DNA of 64,000 nt from an uncultured Lachnospiraceae bacterium (GTDB taxonomy: Bacteria; Bacillota; Clostridia; Lachnospirales; Lachnospiraceae), in assembly GCA_934408585.1 (NCBI GenBank), contig CAKRVA010000003.1:1-64000 (forward strand). The letters are read 5' to 3'. The notes under the pieces were generated by a model, which ran no database searches, was not told the origin of the DNA, and was given only the letters and a program-made list of their open reading frames with translations. Of the stretch, positions 1 to 8,303 are shown piece by piece (the stretch's first letter is position 1; each line of letters opens with the position of its first letter). A program made the translations under genes and the position numbers.

Positions 1-36
1 AGCCTTGAGTGTGATTCTCATTACTTGACTTGCCAT
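1..36 (-). CDS. rpsJ: 30S ribosomal protein S10, N-terminal 12 codons only
   Basis: The minus strand reads ATG at 36-34 and then MASQVMRITLKA up to the window edge. This is the standard start of S10 in Lachnospiraceae, the small-subunit protein that also acts as NusE in transcription antitermination. A strong AGGAGG site lies about 9 bases upstream of the ATG. S10 is normally the first gene of the large S10-spc ribosomal operon, so the rest of that operon should lie to the left of this window. The gene is cut only by the window edge; nothing suggests damage. The call rests on 12 residues plus context, yet the match is very characteristic. Confidence 0.9.
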   Translation of the reverse strand, partial: MASQVMRITLKA

Positions 37-357
37 AAAAAAAGTCGCCTCCTTTTCGCACTTTTTAATAATAGGAACCGAAATTCCTTGAAGTACGACA
101 AGCGGTGACTGTACACTCTTCCGTGCGTGTCCTACATTCTCATAAAACAAAGTGCGAAGTAATTCCTACCCGCACGCTTATGATGTACGCTTAACGCCGG
201 CGTTTCTGCCCATTGGCAGACAAATTGTTTGTACAGTGACTTGCCGTCAGGTTCTTAGGTCTGCTTGCGCAGCCTCTTGACATTCGCTCCACGGAAAACC
301 TGCAGTGTCTTTCGGCACTGCAGCAACCTCGCGCTTCATCGCTATCATGCCACAGCA
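37..357 (-). promoter_or_regulatory. Long structured 5' leader of the S10 operon
   Basis: About 320 bases separate the predicted transcription start from rpsJ and hold no convincing gene. On the minus strand I see several strong stems: CTGCAGTG/CACTGCAG, AGG-CTGC-GCAA-GCAG-A-CCT with a GNRA loop, TCTGCC/GGCAGA, and GTGCG...CGCAC followed by a U-rich TTTGTTTT. The last could be an attenuator. Just before the ATG an AAAAAGT/ACTTTTT pairing spans the ribosome binding site. Ribosomal operons are commonly controlled by a ribosomal protein binding the leader; which protein acts here is not visible from sequence. Confidence 0.65.
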
Positions 358-363
358 ATTGTT

Positions 364-392
364 AGTATACATGATGTTTTGGAAATATGCAA
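364..392 (-). promoter_or_regulatory. Promoter of the S10 operon
   Basis: On the minus strand TTGCAT (392-387) and TATACT (369-364) are separated by exactly 17 bases, close to the vegetative sigma-A consensus. Directly upstream lies an A/T tract (runs of A and T at 393-425), which fits an UP element expected for a highly expressed ribosomal operon. The predicted start is near 357. Confidence 0.8.
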
Positions 393-415
393 GAATTTTT
401 TTAAAAAACTTTTTT

Positions 416-1906
416 CTATCTTACAAGCTTCATATCTTCTACGACCCATCCCTCGTCTTCCATATGATATTCGCTTCCGCAATATGGACAATTTCGCTGG
501 CGCACGGCATCAAAACTGCCACCACAACTATGACAGTTTACCGATGTTATCGAAAATCCGGGTGGCTCCTGTCTGGAAATATTTCTGCTGAATACGGTAT
601 CAATACAATCTCCCGTTTTTATCACTCTACCATCTTTTTCACTGTAATTAATCCACCATGTCCGCAAAACCAGATATAACATATTTCCCTTCTGGACGGT
701 ATTCTGCAGACACAGTCCTTTCGTATAGGTCATTTCTACAATATCTTCAAACCTTTTGTCACGCGGAAAGTTCCGACATGCCGTCATCGTTGCGGTATTC
801 TCTGCGAAAACAGCCATCCGGATCAATGAGACCAGCTGTCCTTCAAATTTATCGTAAGAGAAGTTTTTGTCAAACCGCTTCATGATGTTTGTCAGTTTTC
901 TTTTGGCACCCATGGCTTTAAACAATGGGACATGCTTCATTCCATCACGGTCTGCCAGACCTACCAGAAGGCGGATGTCTCCCACAATCCATCCGATAAA
1001 TCCTCCCACAAATATTGCCATAAGATATGTGGTGAACAGAATCCGTGGAAGAGCACTCGTTCCCGCTATGCATTCCAAAACAAACGTTAAACCTCCGATA
1101 ATAGCCATCATTGTTGAAATGGTTTTTGTAAATATCTTTTGGTTGGTATGAATAGAATTCGAACGGCAAAAATACAAATTGGTTACTCTCGGAAACAAAT
1201 CCGATATTTTGAATCTGGTTCCACAATAACAGCAGCCCTCTGTAAGCTTGGAAACATGACTTACATTTCCACAATTCGGACAGGTAACCATCATTTGTTC
1301 ACTCTGTTTCTCATCCGGAGAATGCACAATTGTTTCATACATAATCTGTTCCACTTTGCGCCCATATATTTTTTCTCCGTTTTTCAGGAACTCCAGCTGG
1401 CGGACAATATTACTATATGACATATCTACGGTATACCAGGGAGATTTTCTCCGAATAGTTGCTGTTCCGAAGCTTTCTCCCTTTGCCGGTCCAAAATCGT
1501 CCTTCATCATAAGATTCTTCTTTTTCAGCCGTTCTTCCTGCAGTTTTAAAAAGTAGGCAATATCTGCGTCACTGCTCTCCGGCATTTTCCCATTAATACG
1601 ATACTCATTAAGCTCTTTTGCAAAGCGCTCATAGATTCCCGTCGATGCATTCCAGGTTGGAACGTAAGCTTTAAATGCCTTTTGCTGCCGCAGATATTTT
1701 TTAATTTTAAGAAATCCACATATACAAAAAATGACTCCGAGAAGCAGCAATACTTCTTTCATCACGAAAGCCATATTCACCGTTACAAAAGATGCTGCCA
1801 GCGTACCCACTGCCAAAAAGATGATTCCTTTTATAAGATCTGATACTTCCGGTTCCTTCACAACCGTATTGTGTTGTGCACTGCCATTATCCGACGTATG
1901 ATGCAT
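416..1906 (-). CDS. Tim44-like zinc-ribbon membrane protein
   Basis: A 496-residue protein of unknown role. Two hydrophobic segments lie near the N-terminus (about residues 24-64) and two more at about 265-315. It has two zinc-ribbon-like motifs, CPNC...CCYC (about 210-230) and CHSC...CPYC near the C-terminus. The segment beginning FDKNFSYDKFEGQL resembles the start of a Tim44-like domain, a fold found in mitochondrial import and in bacterial membrane proteins of unknown function. The ATG has GGGAGAGG upstream. It follows yitT on the same strand by 44 bases and may be co-transcribed with it. The S10 promoter lies immediately downstream; no GC-rich terminator is seen between them. Confidence 0.6.
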   Translation of the reverse strand: MHHTSDNGSAQHNTVVKEPEVSDLIKGIIFLAVGTLAASFVTVNMAFVMKEVLLLLGVIFCICGFLKIKKYLRQQKAFKAYVPTWNASTGIYERFAKELNEYRINGKMPESSDADIAYFLKLQEERLKKKNLMMKDDFGPAKGESFGTATIRRKSPWYTVDMSYSNIVRQLEFLKNGEKIYGRKVEQIMYETIVHSPDEKQSEQMMVTCPNCGNVSHVSKLTEGCCYCGTRFKISDLFPRVTNLYFCRSNSIHTNQKIFTKTISTMMAIIGGLTFVLECIAGTSALPRILFTTYLMAIFVGGFIGWIVGDIRLLVGLADRDGMKHVPLFKAMGAKRKLTNIMKRFDKNFSYDKFEGQLVSLIRMAVFAENTATMTACRNFPRDKRFEDIVEMTYTKGLCLQNTVQKGNMLYLVLRTWWINYSEKDGRVIKTGDCIDTVFSRNISRQEPPGFSITSVNCHSCGGSFDAVRQRNCPYCGSEYHMEDEGWVVEDMKLVR

Positions 1907-1950
1907 GATTAATGTCCTCTCCCATTCTGTTTCTTCCTATTTATATGCAG

Positions 1951-2808
1951 TTATATATAACTTGCAAATCCTTTTCCCACAATTTCACTGCTCTTGGTAA
2001 CCATAACAAATGCACTCGGTTCTGTTTTCTTAATAAAGCGCTCCAGATAAATTGCCTGCTTTACATCCACTACCGTAAGGATAATGACCCTATCCTTATG
2101 CGAATAAGCCCCCTGGGCATGATATGTTGTGGCACTGTGATGCAGTTCCTTCGTGATATAATCACAAATCGGGTCCGGATTCGTAGAAACAATCGTAAAA
2201 TATTTATTCAGCTTCATCCGTTCAATCACCTTGTCAATGACAAGGGATTTTGCCACAAGTCCCAAAATGGAACAAAGTCCTGTCAACGTGTCAAATACGA
2301 GAAATGCACAGATTACAACAACCATGTCTGTAAAAAGCAGAGCCGTAGATACATTCATCGTTGAGTACTTGCGGATAATCATTGCAATAATATCCGTTCC
2401 CCCACCTGAAGCATTTTCATAGAATAACATTGCCGATGCGATTGCCGGAAGTAAAATTGCAAAACAGAGCTCCAGCGTTATTTCATTTGTAAGCGGATGT
2501 GACATCGGGAAAAAGATTTCAAATACATTTAATAATATAGAAGAAACTACTGTCACATACGCGGTACGGATACCAAAATCTTTTCCCAAAACAACAAATC
2601 CCAGTATCAACAGTAAAATATTAATTACCAGATTGATCTGCGAGGGGGACAGTATCGTAAAATTCGAAATTACGACTGCCATACCCGAAACACCACCAAA
2701 AGAAAAATTGTTGGGAAATTTAAAAACGTAAATTCCAATATCCATCAGAATTACTGCCAGGGTAATCCATACATATTCCAGAACGATTCTCTTTTTTGTA
2801 TTCTTCAT
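1951..2808 (-). CDS. YitT family membrane protein
   Basis: About 285 residues with five to six membrane segments in the first 190 residues, followed by a soluble C-terminal DUF2179 domain. This order is typical of the YitT family, whose substrate is not established. I chose the ATG at 2808 (MKNTKKRIVLEY) because GGGGGAG lies 5 bases upstream. An earlier ATG at 2841, which would overlap ybaK, has no ribosome binding site. The 30-base gap to ybaK and the shared strand suggest one transcript, ybaK-yitT. Confidence 0.8.
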   Translation of the reverse strand: MKNTKKRIVLEYVWITLAVILMDIGIYVFKFPNNFSFGGVSGMAVVISNFTILSPSQINLVINILLLILGFVVLGKDFGIRTAYVTVVSSILLNVFEIFFPMSHPLTNEITLELCFAILLPAIASAMLFYENASGGGTDIIAMIIRKYSTMNVSTALLFTDMVVVICAFLVFDTLTGLCSILGLVAKSLVIDKVIERMKLNKYFTIVSTNPDPICDYITKELHHSATTYHAQGAYSHKDRVIILTVVDVKQAIYLERFIKKTEPSAFVMVTKSSEIVGKGFASYI

Positions 2809-2837
2809 TTGTTCTCCCCCAAGTCTGTTCACTGTCA

Positions 2838-3311
2838 TCAAACAATATCTGCAAGCTTATAATTCAGTACCTTACCTACATCCTCTAGTTTTACCTCAAC
2901 CTGGAATCCGATTTTACCACCGCTGAAAAAGATTTTTTCAAACCGGGCAGCACTTTCATGTATCACCGTCGGAAACTGCTTTTTCATGCCAATTGGTGAA
3001 CATCCTCCATGAATGTATCCGGTAAGCGGTAAAAGCTCCTTTGCTTTAATCATTTCAATACTTTTCTCTCCAACACTGGAAGCTGCTTTCTTCAGATTAA
3101 GTTCCTGATCCACAGGGACAAGAAACACATAATGATTTCCCGTCTTTCCAATGGTGACGAGTGTTTTAAATACCATCTCCGGTGTCTCACCAAGTGCGGT
3201 TGCAACTTCCATTCCGCTTACTGCTCCGGAATCCAGATAATTATGACCTTCATACGGTATTTTGTGTTGTTCCAGCACACGCATGACATTTGTTTTCTCA
3301 TTTTTTGCCAT
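2838..3311 (-). CDS. ybaK: Cys-tRNA(Pro)/Cys-tRNA(Cys) deacylase, YbaK family
   Basis: 157 residues, the normal length for the family. The YbaK/ProX editing domain covers the whole protein, including FKTLV, the LKKAASSVG segment and GYIHGGCSPIGMKK, which carry the conserved Lys and Gly residues of the binding pocket. These enzymes hydrolyse mischarged Cys-tRNA(Pro) made by prolyl-tRNA synthetase. GGAAG lies just before the ATG. It is first in the ybaK-yitT direction and starts from a promoter divergent from the DUF1015 gene. Confidence 0.88.
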   Translation of the reverse strand: MAKNEKTNVMRVLEQHKIPYEGHNYLDSGAVSGMEVATALGETPEMVFKTLVTIGKTGNHYVFLVPVDQELNLKKAASSVGEKSIEMIKAKELLPLTGYIHGGCSPIGMKKQFPTVIHESAARFEKIFFSGGKIGFQVEVKLEDVGKVLNYKLADIV

Positions 3312-3374
3312 TTTTCTTCCTGCTCCTTATCTATTTCTACTAAAATGAAACTTCTTCTGCTTTGTTTCTGTTCA

Positions 3375-3407
3375 TTGACACAAATCTTTTTCCATGCTTA
3401 AATTATA
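3375..3407. promoter_or_regulatory. Divergent promoters between ybaK and the DUF1015 gene
   Basis: Plus strand: TTGACA (3375-3380) followed after 17 bases by TTAAAT, reading toward the DUF1015 gene at 3453. Minus strand: an extended -10, TGATATAAT (3410-3402), reads toward ybaK, with no good -35. The two signals overlap, so the genes may compete for RNA polymerase. Confidence 0.5.
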
Positions 3408-3452
3408 TCATAAGCTGAAACACAATTACACTAGAAACAAAGGAGAGCTATC

Positions 3453-4697
3453 ATGCCGAAAATAACACCATTTCAGGGCATTCGTCCCGCACCGGAATTA
3501 GCAGACCGGATTGCCGCTTTGCCCTACGACGTATACAACCGGAAAGAGGCCTGCACCGAAGTAAAGAAGGAGCCGCTTTCCTTTCTGAAAATTGACCGTG
3601 CCGAAACACAATTTGATGATACCGTAGATACATACGCAGACTGTGTTTATGATAAGGCCCGTGAAACTCTGGATGAAATGATTGCAGACGGTTCTTTTGT
3701 CATGGACGATACGCCCTGCTTTTACATTTACGAATTGACTATGGACGGACGTTCCCAGACCGGAATTGTTGCCTGTTCATCGATTGATGATTACATCAAC
3801 GGAATCATCAAAAAACATGAAAATACCCGTGAGGAAAAAGAAATTGACCGTATTCGCCATGTTGATACTACAAATGCACATACCGGTCCGATTTTCCTCG
3901 TTTATCGTTCCCAAAAGCAATTAAACGACCTCGTAGAGCAGCAAAAGAAGCTTGCTCCTCTCTATGATTTTACTTCTCCTGACGGAATCAGCCACCGTGC
4001 ATGGCGCATCTGCGATTCCCAGGTAATTGGTGAAATGGAAGAGCTTTTTGTTGCAATGCCCTGCACCTATATCGCAGATGGTCATCACCGCTGCGCTTCG
4101 GCTGTAAAAGTAGGTCTAAAGCGTCGTAAGGAAAACCCAAATTATACCGGCAAAGAAGAATTTAACCGCTTTTTATCCGTGCTTTTCCCAGATGACCAGC
4201 TTTATATCATGCCCTACAACCGTGTTGTAAAGGATCTGGCAGGTCTTAGCAAGGAAGATTATCTTGCTGCCATTGAAAAAGCGGGCTTTACGGTTTCCTG
4301 TGTTGGAAACGAACCATATGCCCCCGATGCCAAAGGCACTTTTGGTATGTATCTGGATAAGCAATGGTATAAGCTTACTGCTGCAAAGGAATTATTGGTA
4401 AAAGATCCGGTAGAGGGATTGGATGTATCAATTCTGCAGAACAATCTTCTTGGTCCGGTATTAAAGATTGCTGACCCAAGAACAGATAAGCGGATTGATT
4501 TCGTTGGTGGAATCCGTGGACTTAAAGAATTGGAGCGACGTGTTTCTGAAGATATGGAAGTAGCATTCTCCATGTATCCTACCTCGATTCAGGAATTGCT
4601 TGACGTTGCAGATGCCGGTTTACTTATGCCGCCGAAATCCACCTGGTTCGAACCCAAGCTTCGCAGCGGACTTTTTATTCATCGGCTGGATTCTTAA
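3453..4697 (+). CDS. DUF1015 family protein
   Basis: 414 residues, full length for DUF1015. It starts with the typical ITPFQGIRPAPELADRIAALPYDV and contains KKHENTREEKEIDR, HTGPIFLVY and the IADGHHRCASAVKVG stretch, the most conserved block of the family. Some archaeal DUF1015-related proteins are free-serine kinases (SerK), so a kinase acting on a small amino acid is possible. That is inference; in bacteria the role is open. AAAGGAG precedes the ATG. A strong terminator follows, so the gene appears monocistronic. Confidence 0.8.
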   Translation: MPKITPFQGIRPAPELADRIAALPYDVYNRKEACTEVKKEPLSFLKIDRAETQFDDTVDTYADCVYDKARETLDEMIADGSFVMDDTPCFYIYELTMDGRSQTGIVACSSIDDYINGIIKKHENTREEKEIDRIRHVDTTNAHTGPIFLVYRSQKQLNDLVEQQKKLAPLYDFTSPDGISHRAWRICDSQVIGEMEELFVAMPCTYIADGHHRCASAVKVGLKRRKENPNYTGKEEFNRFLSVLFPDDQLYIMPYNRVVKDLAGLSKEDYLAAIEKAGFTVSCVGNEPYAPDAKGTFGMYLDKQWYKLTAAKELLVKDPVEGLDVSILQNNLLGPVLKIADPRTDKRIDFVGGIRGLKELERRVSEDMEVAFSMYPTSIQELLDVADAGLLMPPKSTWFEPKLRSGLFIHRLDS

Positions 4698-4731
4698 ACG
4701 ATAGATACATGTATGATATTTCTCGAAACAG

Positions 4732-4766
4732 AAAGGGTGATTGCGATTTGCAATCACCCTTTTTTA
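4732..4766. terminator. Bidirectional terminator
   Basis: AAGGGTGATTGC and GCAATCACCCTT form a 12-bp perfect stem with a short loop, followed by TTTTTT on the plus strand and preceded by A-rich sequence. It closes the DUF1015 gene and lies at the end of the convergent phosphatase gene. Confidence 0.88.
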
Positions 4767-5330
4767 TGTGTTGGGATTAATGATTTGTTCTACTGTAAAC
4801 TTTCCATTATCAAAAGTAAGTTTCACAATTCCACAATTTCCAATAAAACTGTCAAGACAAACATCTGAATCCGGAACTCTCGTCAGGAAACGGCGAATTG
4901 CCATGCCATGAGAAACCAGCAAAATCGTATTTCCGGTCGCCTGACTTGCAATCTGAAAGATGGTAGTGTAAATACGATTGGTGAACGCATCCAGCCCTTC
5001 CCCACCAAACGGTACAAAGTAATCCCCATATGGATATTCCGGATTTTCGCTGTTTGGCGACGCCTCTTTTGTCCCAAGAAATATTTCCTTTAATCCTTTG
5101 CAACGGGTATATGTCCTTCCACCCGAAACAATTTCTGCTGTATCGCAGGCACGCTCCGCCGTGGAACTATATACCGCATCAAACTGAATTCCCTGTCCAT
5201 CAAACCAGGCTTTTGCTTTCTGTGCCTGACAGATGCCATTTTCCGTCAATGGAGAATCACACTGTCCCTGATTCACATCCATTGTATTAAAAAGTGTTTC
5301 ACCATGACGCATCAAATAAATTGTTTTCAT
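4764..5330 (-). CDS. Histidine phosphatase family protein (phosphoglycerate mutase-like)
   Basis: 188 residues. MKTIYLMRHGETLFN carries the RHGE catalytic motif; the second histidine lies in LLVSHGMAIRRF near residue 150. The fold fits cofactor-dependent phosphoglycerate mutase relatives that dephosphorylate small molecules; the substrate cannot be told. I chose the ATG at 5330, which begins directly with the first beta strand and has AGGTG close upstream. An ATG eight codons earlier, with AGGGAA before it, is possible. Confidence 0.85.
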   Translation of the reverse strand: MKTIYLMRHGETLFNTMDVNQGQCDSPLTENGICQAQKAKAWFDGQGIQFDAVYSSTAERACDTAEIVSGGRTYTRCKGLKEIFLGTKEASPNSENPEYPYGDYFVPFGGEGLDAFTNRIYTTIFQIASQATGNTILLVSHGMAIRRFLTRVPDSDVCLDSFIGNCGIVKLTFDNGKFTVEQIINPNT

Positions 5331-5478
5331 AAAACACCTGCTTTCACTTAACATTCCAACAATTCCCTTTTGAATAGTTCGGCAAATTGGAAGTTATATT
5401 TTCCAACAAGTTTGATTCGCTCGACAAATCTTCATTTTATGGAATACGTATATCCGTATTATGCCTCATTATCCATCA

Positions 5479-5709
5479 TTTTCTATATCCATTATTTTCT
5501 GCATGCCACATCCCAAAAACAAGAAAATTTTTTCTATATAAATATTTTCTTCTTTCATAATATCCAATTTTTTCTATATTGCAAAACATACTTGCTAAAA
5601 TGTCCAAAATTTAACCCCATTTTGGACATTATGAGTTCTTATTTCTTCATATAGAAAATGCACCTGCGTTTGAAGGATATTTTTTAATAGCATTTTTCCA
5701 TATAGAAAA
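5479..5709. repeat. Intergenic cluster of five TTTTCTATAT elements and a hairpin
   Basis: The gap 5355-5733 holds no gene that I can support. It contains the 10-mer TTTTCTATAT three times on the plus strand (5479-5488, about 5530-5539, about 5570-5579) and twice in inverted orientation as ATATAGAAAA (5649-5658, 5700-5709). Between them lies a perfect 11-bp inverted repeat, AATGTCCAAAA/TTTTGGACATT, around 5599-5630. There is no U-run after it, so it is not a clear terminator. A multi-site operator or the debris of a small repeat element are both possible. Confidence 0.55.
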
Positions 5710-5733
5710 TCTCAACCAACAAGTCGGAATTTA

Positions 5734-6195
5734 TTATTCAAAATCTGATGACAATAATTCTAAATCAATATTTTTACACTCATATCCAACAATTTTTATT
5801 CTGTTATATCCCTTTTTCAAAGATACTGTTTTCGCAACATACCCCTCCGCGCAATTATCCGAAGTACATTCGATTATTGTGGTAACATTTCCATTTTCAT
5901 CTACATGAACAATTTTTGCGGTTCCTTCAGATAAACTTAGTTTTATTTCAATGTCAATATCTTCATTATCCTCAAGTGTTTTTGTCCATAAAGTTTGACG
6001 ACCATCGAACTTTTTCACTTTTAATGAATAACTATTATCTATTGAATTAAAAACAGAACTTTCTTTTGCATATCTATCTTCTGTTTCTGCAATTTTACGT
6101 ATGTCATGATATTCCTTTTTGGCAAACACATTACTGCATCCTGCCAATATAACAAATATAAGTCCTAATAATAAAAATGTTTTATATCTATTCAT
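5734..6195 (-). CDS. Predicted lipoprotein, function unknown
   Basis: About 153 residues. The N-terminus is a lipoprotein signal: positive start, hydrophobic stretch FLLLGLIFVILAGC with the lipobox LAGC, so the mature protein should be anchored outside the membrane. The rest is charged and beta-rich, with two further cysteines (ECTSDNC) that could form a disulfide. I do not recognise the family. GGAGGT is abutted directly by a first ATG and lies 12 bases from a second; I use the second at 6195. The nearest neighbour upstream on this strand is yjdF. Confidence 0.55.
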   Translation of the reverse strand: MNRYKTFLLLGLIFVILAGCSNVFAKKEYHDIRKIAETEDRYAKESSVFNSIDNSYSLKVKKFDGRQTLWTKTLEDNEDIDIEIKLSLSEGTAKIVHVDENGNVTTIIECTSDNCAEGYVAKTVSLKKGYNRIKIVGYECKNIDLELLSSDFE

Positions 6196-6247
6196 ATGAT
6201 GCTTCATACCTCCACAAATTTCGAGTTGAGCAAAAGCCCAAGGGACT

Positions 6248-6664
6248 TTAATGTCCCTTATGCTTTTCTCTTTTCTTTTGCTGTTTCAGTTCAAACATTC
6301 GCTGTTCTTCCGCCTCTTTTTCCTTGCGGCTTCTCTCTTTACGCTCCTGCTTGTTCTGTTCCTGCTGCATTTTCAACGCCTGTTGCGATTTTGTGCCAAT
6401 GCCTGTTTCCAGCATCTGCTTTTTTGCTTCACGCTGCATGCGTTTTGGATTTCTTTTTATATCCTTTACAACAGTTTCAACAGCCGGACTGAATTTCAAA
6501 CCAAAATAGTATTTTTGAATATATTCCTGCACTTCGTAATCTTTTGGTTCTGCACCAAATGTTACCTTTGTCACAGATAATTTACCATCTTCCATACGCT
6601 CAAATACGCCTACCCAAAATGGTTCTTCAAAATATACCGTCAGTTTTCCACTTACTTTGTCCAT
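6248..6664 (-). CDS. yjdF: YjdF family protein (DUF2992)
   Basis: 138 residues, normal for the family. The N-terminal half is a small beta domain (GKLTVYFEEPFWVGVFE, VTKVTFGAEPKD, then YYFGLKFSP). The C-terminal third is a very basic, Lys/Arg/Glu-rich helix (from KRNPKRMQREAKK on), as in other YjdF proteins. The biochemical role is unknown. The family is classically preceded by the yjdF riboswitch, which senses azaaromatic compounds, and this one is too. AGGAGGG lies 7 bases before the ATG. Confidence 0.88.
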   Translation of the reverse strand: MDKVSGKLTVYFEEPFWVGVFERMEDGKLSVTKVTFGAEPKDYEVQEYIQKYYFGLKFSPAVETVVKDIKRNPKRMQREAKKQMLETGIGTKSQQALKMQQEQNKQERKERSRKEKEAEEQRMFELKQQKKREKHKGH

Positions 6665-6689
6665 AAGAATCCCTCCTAAAATTAATTGA

Positions 6690-6815
6690 ACAAAGAATGG
6701 ACAACCCGGAGGGGCAGGTTACTTACCCTATTTTCATAGGACGGCCGGGCTACCTACCGGCTCTGGCACATCAAAGATGTACGTTGCGTTTTTATCTTTG
6801 CTTTTATAATCAAGC
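6690..6815 (-). promoter_or_regulatory. yjdF riboswitch (azaaromatic-sensing)
   Basis: The minus-strand leader of yjdF contains GTGCCAGAGCCGG, GTAGGTAGCCCGGC, a CCTAT-GAAA-ATAGG hairpin and a closing ACCTGCC/CCGGGTTGTCC part. This series of GC-rich stems and conserved purine joints fits my memory of the yjdF motif. Upstream an ACATC/GATGT hairpin is visible. The distance from the aptamer to the AGGAGG of yjdF is small, which favours control of translation start, but this is inference. Exact ends are approximate. Confidence 0.75.
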
Positions 6816-6855
6816 CATCTGGCACGATTAACTTAATTCGATAGTTTCCGATTTT

Positions 6856-7605
6856 CTATTTTGCCTTTTCGTTCCATTCCACACCTGCTTCATCTGTCCA
6901 GGTGCCTTTTCCGTCATAAATATAGATAGCATTTATACGATCCATGTAACGTCCATCTGCCAGTAAATAAACCGTTGTCTCGTCACCTCTTAGATTGACC
7001 AGTTCTGCAACATCCGGCCAGTTATCCTGATTCTCGAATTCTTCCGTTGATGAATCCGCATCTGTATTTTCGCTTTCTACTGCTGATTCCTCTGGAAGCT
7101 GCACCACCTCTGTAATTGCTTCAATCGTTTCAACCGGAGAATCACTCCAGGGATAGGCGGCATCCTCACAACCTGCCTGTTCAAGCAAATCCATGGCATC
7201 AGAACTTAATAATCTTTGGTATGCATCATATACCAGGGCAAATTTGTTTGAAAACTCAACCTGCTCTGAATTTCCCTTATCAGAAAGCCAGAATATGGTC
7301 TCCGCCTTAATCTCATCAATACCCATGGCTGTTCCAACACCCCAGTCCAATAAGTCAGCTGCAACTTTAACGGATATTAATCCATTTCCCGCTGTTCCCG
7401 GCTGAATATCTGTATTGATTTCATCTAACATATTTTGAAATTCTGTATATGACTGCTCCTTGGACTGCGATTCATTTTGCTCTCCGGACTCTGTCTGTTC
7501 TGTATTGTTTTCAATATTCGTCAATATTTCTGTTTCCTTTTTTTCACACGCACATAATAAACATGCCATCATAACTGCCATTAACAAAATAAATTTCTTT
7601 TTCAT
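6856..7605 (-). CDS. Predicted lipoprotein, function unknown
   Basis: About 249 residues. MKKKFILLMAVMMACLLCAC is a lipoprotein signal with lipobox LCAC. A Glu/Ser/Thr/Gln-rich linker of about 40 residues follows, then a folded region (DLLDWGVGTAMGIDEIKAE...), a second acidic Ser-rich linker, and a C-terminal part with Trp/Tyr-rich strands (IYIYDGKGTWTDEAGVEW). Family not recognised. I chose the ATG at 7605 because GGAGTG lies 6 bases upstream; it starts 62 bases after the NUDIX gene and may share its transcript. Confidence 0.6.
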   Translation of the reverse strand: MKKKFILLMAVMMACLLCACEKKETEILTNIENNTEQTESGEQNESQSKEQSYTEFQNMLDEINTDIQPGTAGNGLISVKVAADLLDWGVGTAMGIDEIKAETIFWLSDKGNSEQVEFSNKFALVYDAYQRLLSSDAMDLLEQAGCEDAAYPWSDSPVETIEAITEVVQLPEESAVESENTDADSSTEEFENQDNWPDVAELVNLRGDETTVYLLADGRYMDRINAIYIYDGKGTWTDEAGVEWNEKAK

Positions 7606-7667
7606 TTCTTTCACTCCTAAATCAACTGTATTATTCTTGCTATTTCCATAAGCCATCCATATGTAAA

Positions 7668-8228
7668 TCACTTTTCTTTATCATTGAAATAGCACTCAGC
7701 TAACTTTAATGCCAACACAGTAAAAACTTGATTTATAATTCCTGTCCCTATTGCATTTTTTATCTCTTCCCATCTCATCTTGACAACTTCAGTCTTTTCA
7801 CCCAACGCTCTTTCTGGCTCTGCTATTTGTTCAACATTTGTTGCCAGATACGTAAAAACCTTATTTGTTGCATTTGCTGCATTAGTATAAAAACTTCCTA
7901 ATAATACTAAATCATCTTTTGAAAAGAATCCCGTTTCTTCTTTTAACTCTCTGGCTGCCGCATCACTTTCTTTCTCATTGTCATCAACTTTTCCTGCCGG
8001 AATAGCAACTGTGACTTCGTCAATTGCGTATCTGTATTCTCTAACAAAAATCACTTCATTTTCTGCCGTCACAGCAACAATATTAACCCAATTAGGAAAT
8101 TCACAAACATAATATCCATCAATTTCTTCTTGCTCATCTGTAATGCAACTATCCTTTCGCAAATTGATAAAGGGAGAACGAACCACATACTCTTGGCTAA
8201 TTGTTTTCCATTTCTTATTACTTTCCAT
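7668..8228 (-). CDS. NUDIX hydrolase, ADP-ribose pyrophosphatase-like
   Basis: 186 residues. The Nudix box is complete: G-x5-E-x7-RELKEETGF starting at GKVDDNEKES, around residues 85-107, giving the Mg2+-binding glutamates. The N-terminal strand pattern (NWVNIVAVTAENEVIFVREYRYA) matches ADP-sugar diphosphatases, which split ADP-ribose or similar nucleotides. The substrate is inferred from the family only. It heads a short minus-strand run toward the lipoprotein gene. Confidence 0.85.
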   Translation of the reverse strand: MESNKKWKTISQEYVVRSPFINLRKDSCITDEQEEIDGYYVCEFPNWVNIVAVTAENEVIFVREYRYAIDEVTVAIPAGKVDDNEKESDAAARELKEETGFFSKDDLVLLGSFYTNAANATNKVFTYLATNVEQIAEPERALGEKTEVVKMRWEEIKNAIGTGIINQVFTVLALKLAECYFNDKEK

Positions 8229-8303
8229 CGCAAAGCACCTCTCTTTGTTATTTTATGCATTTTCATATACACATAAATTATAGCAAATATAAGTTTCTAT
8301 TAT

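Noticed and set aside
37..357. tmRNA, SRP RNA, RNase P RNA or 6S RNA
   Set aside because: None of the conserved core sequences of these RNAs is visible, and the transcript leads straight into rpsJ.
5370..5654. 94-codon plus-strand frame with a hydrophobic product
   Set aside because: No ribosome site, very A/T-rich, residues reflect TTT/ATT runs, and it lies over the repeated TTTTCTATAT words.
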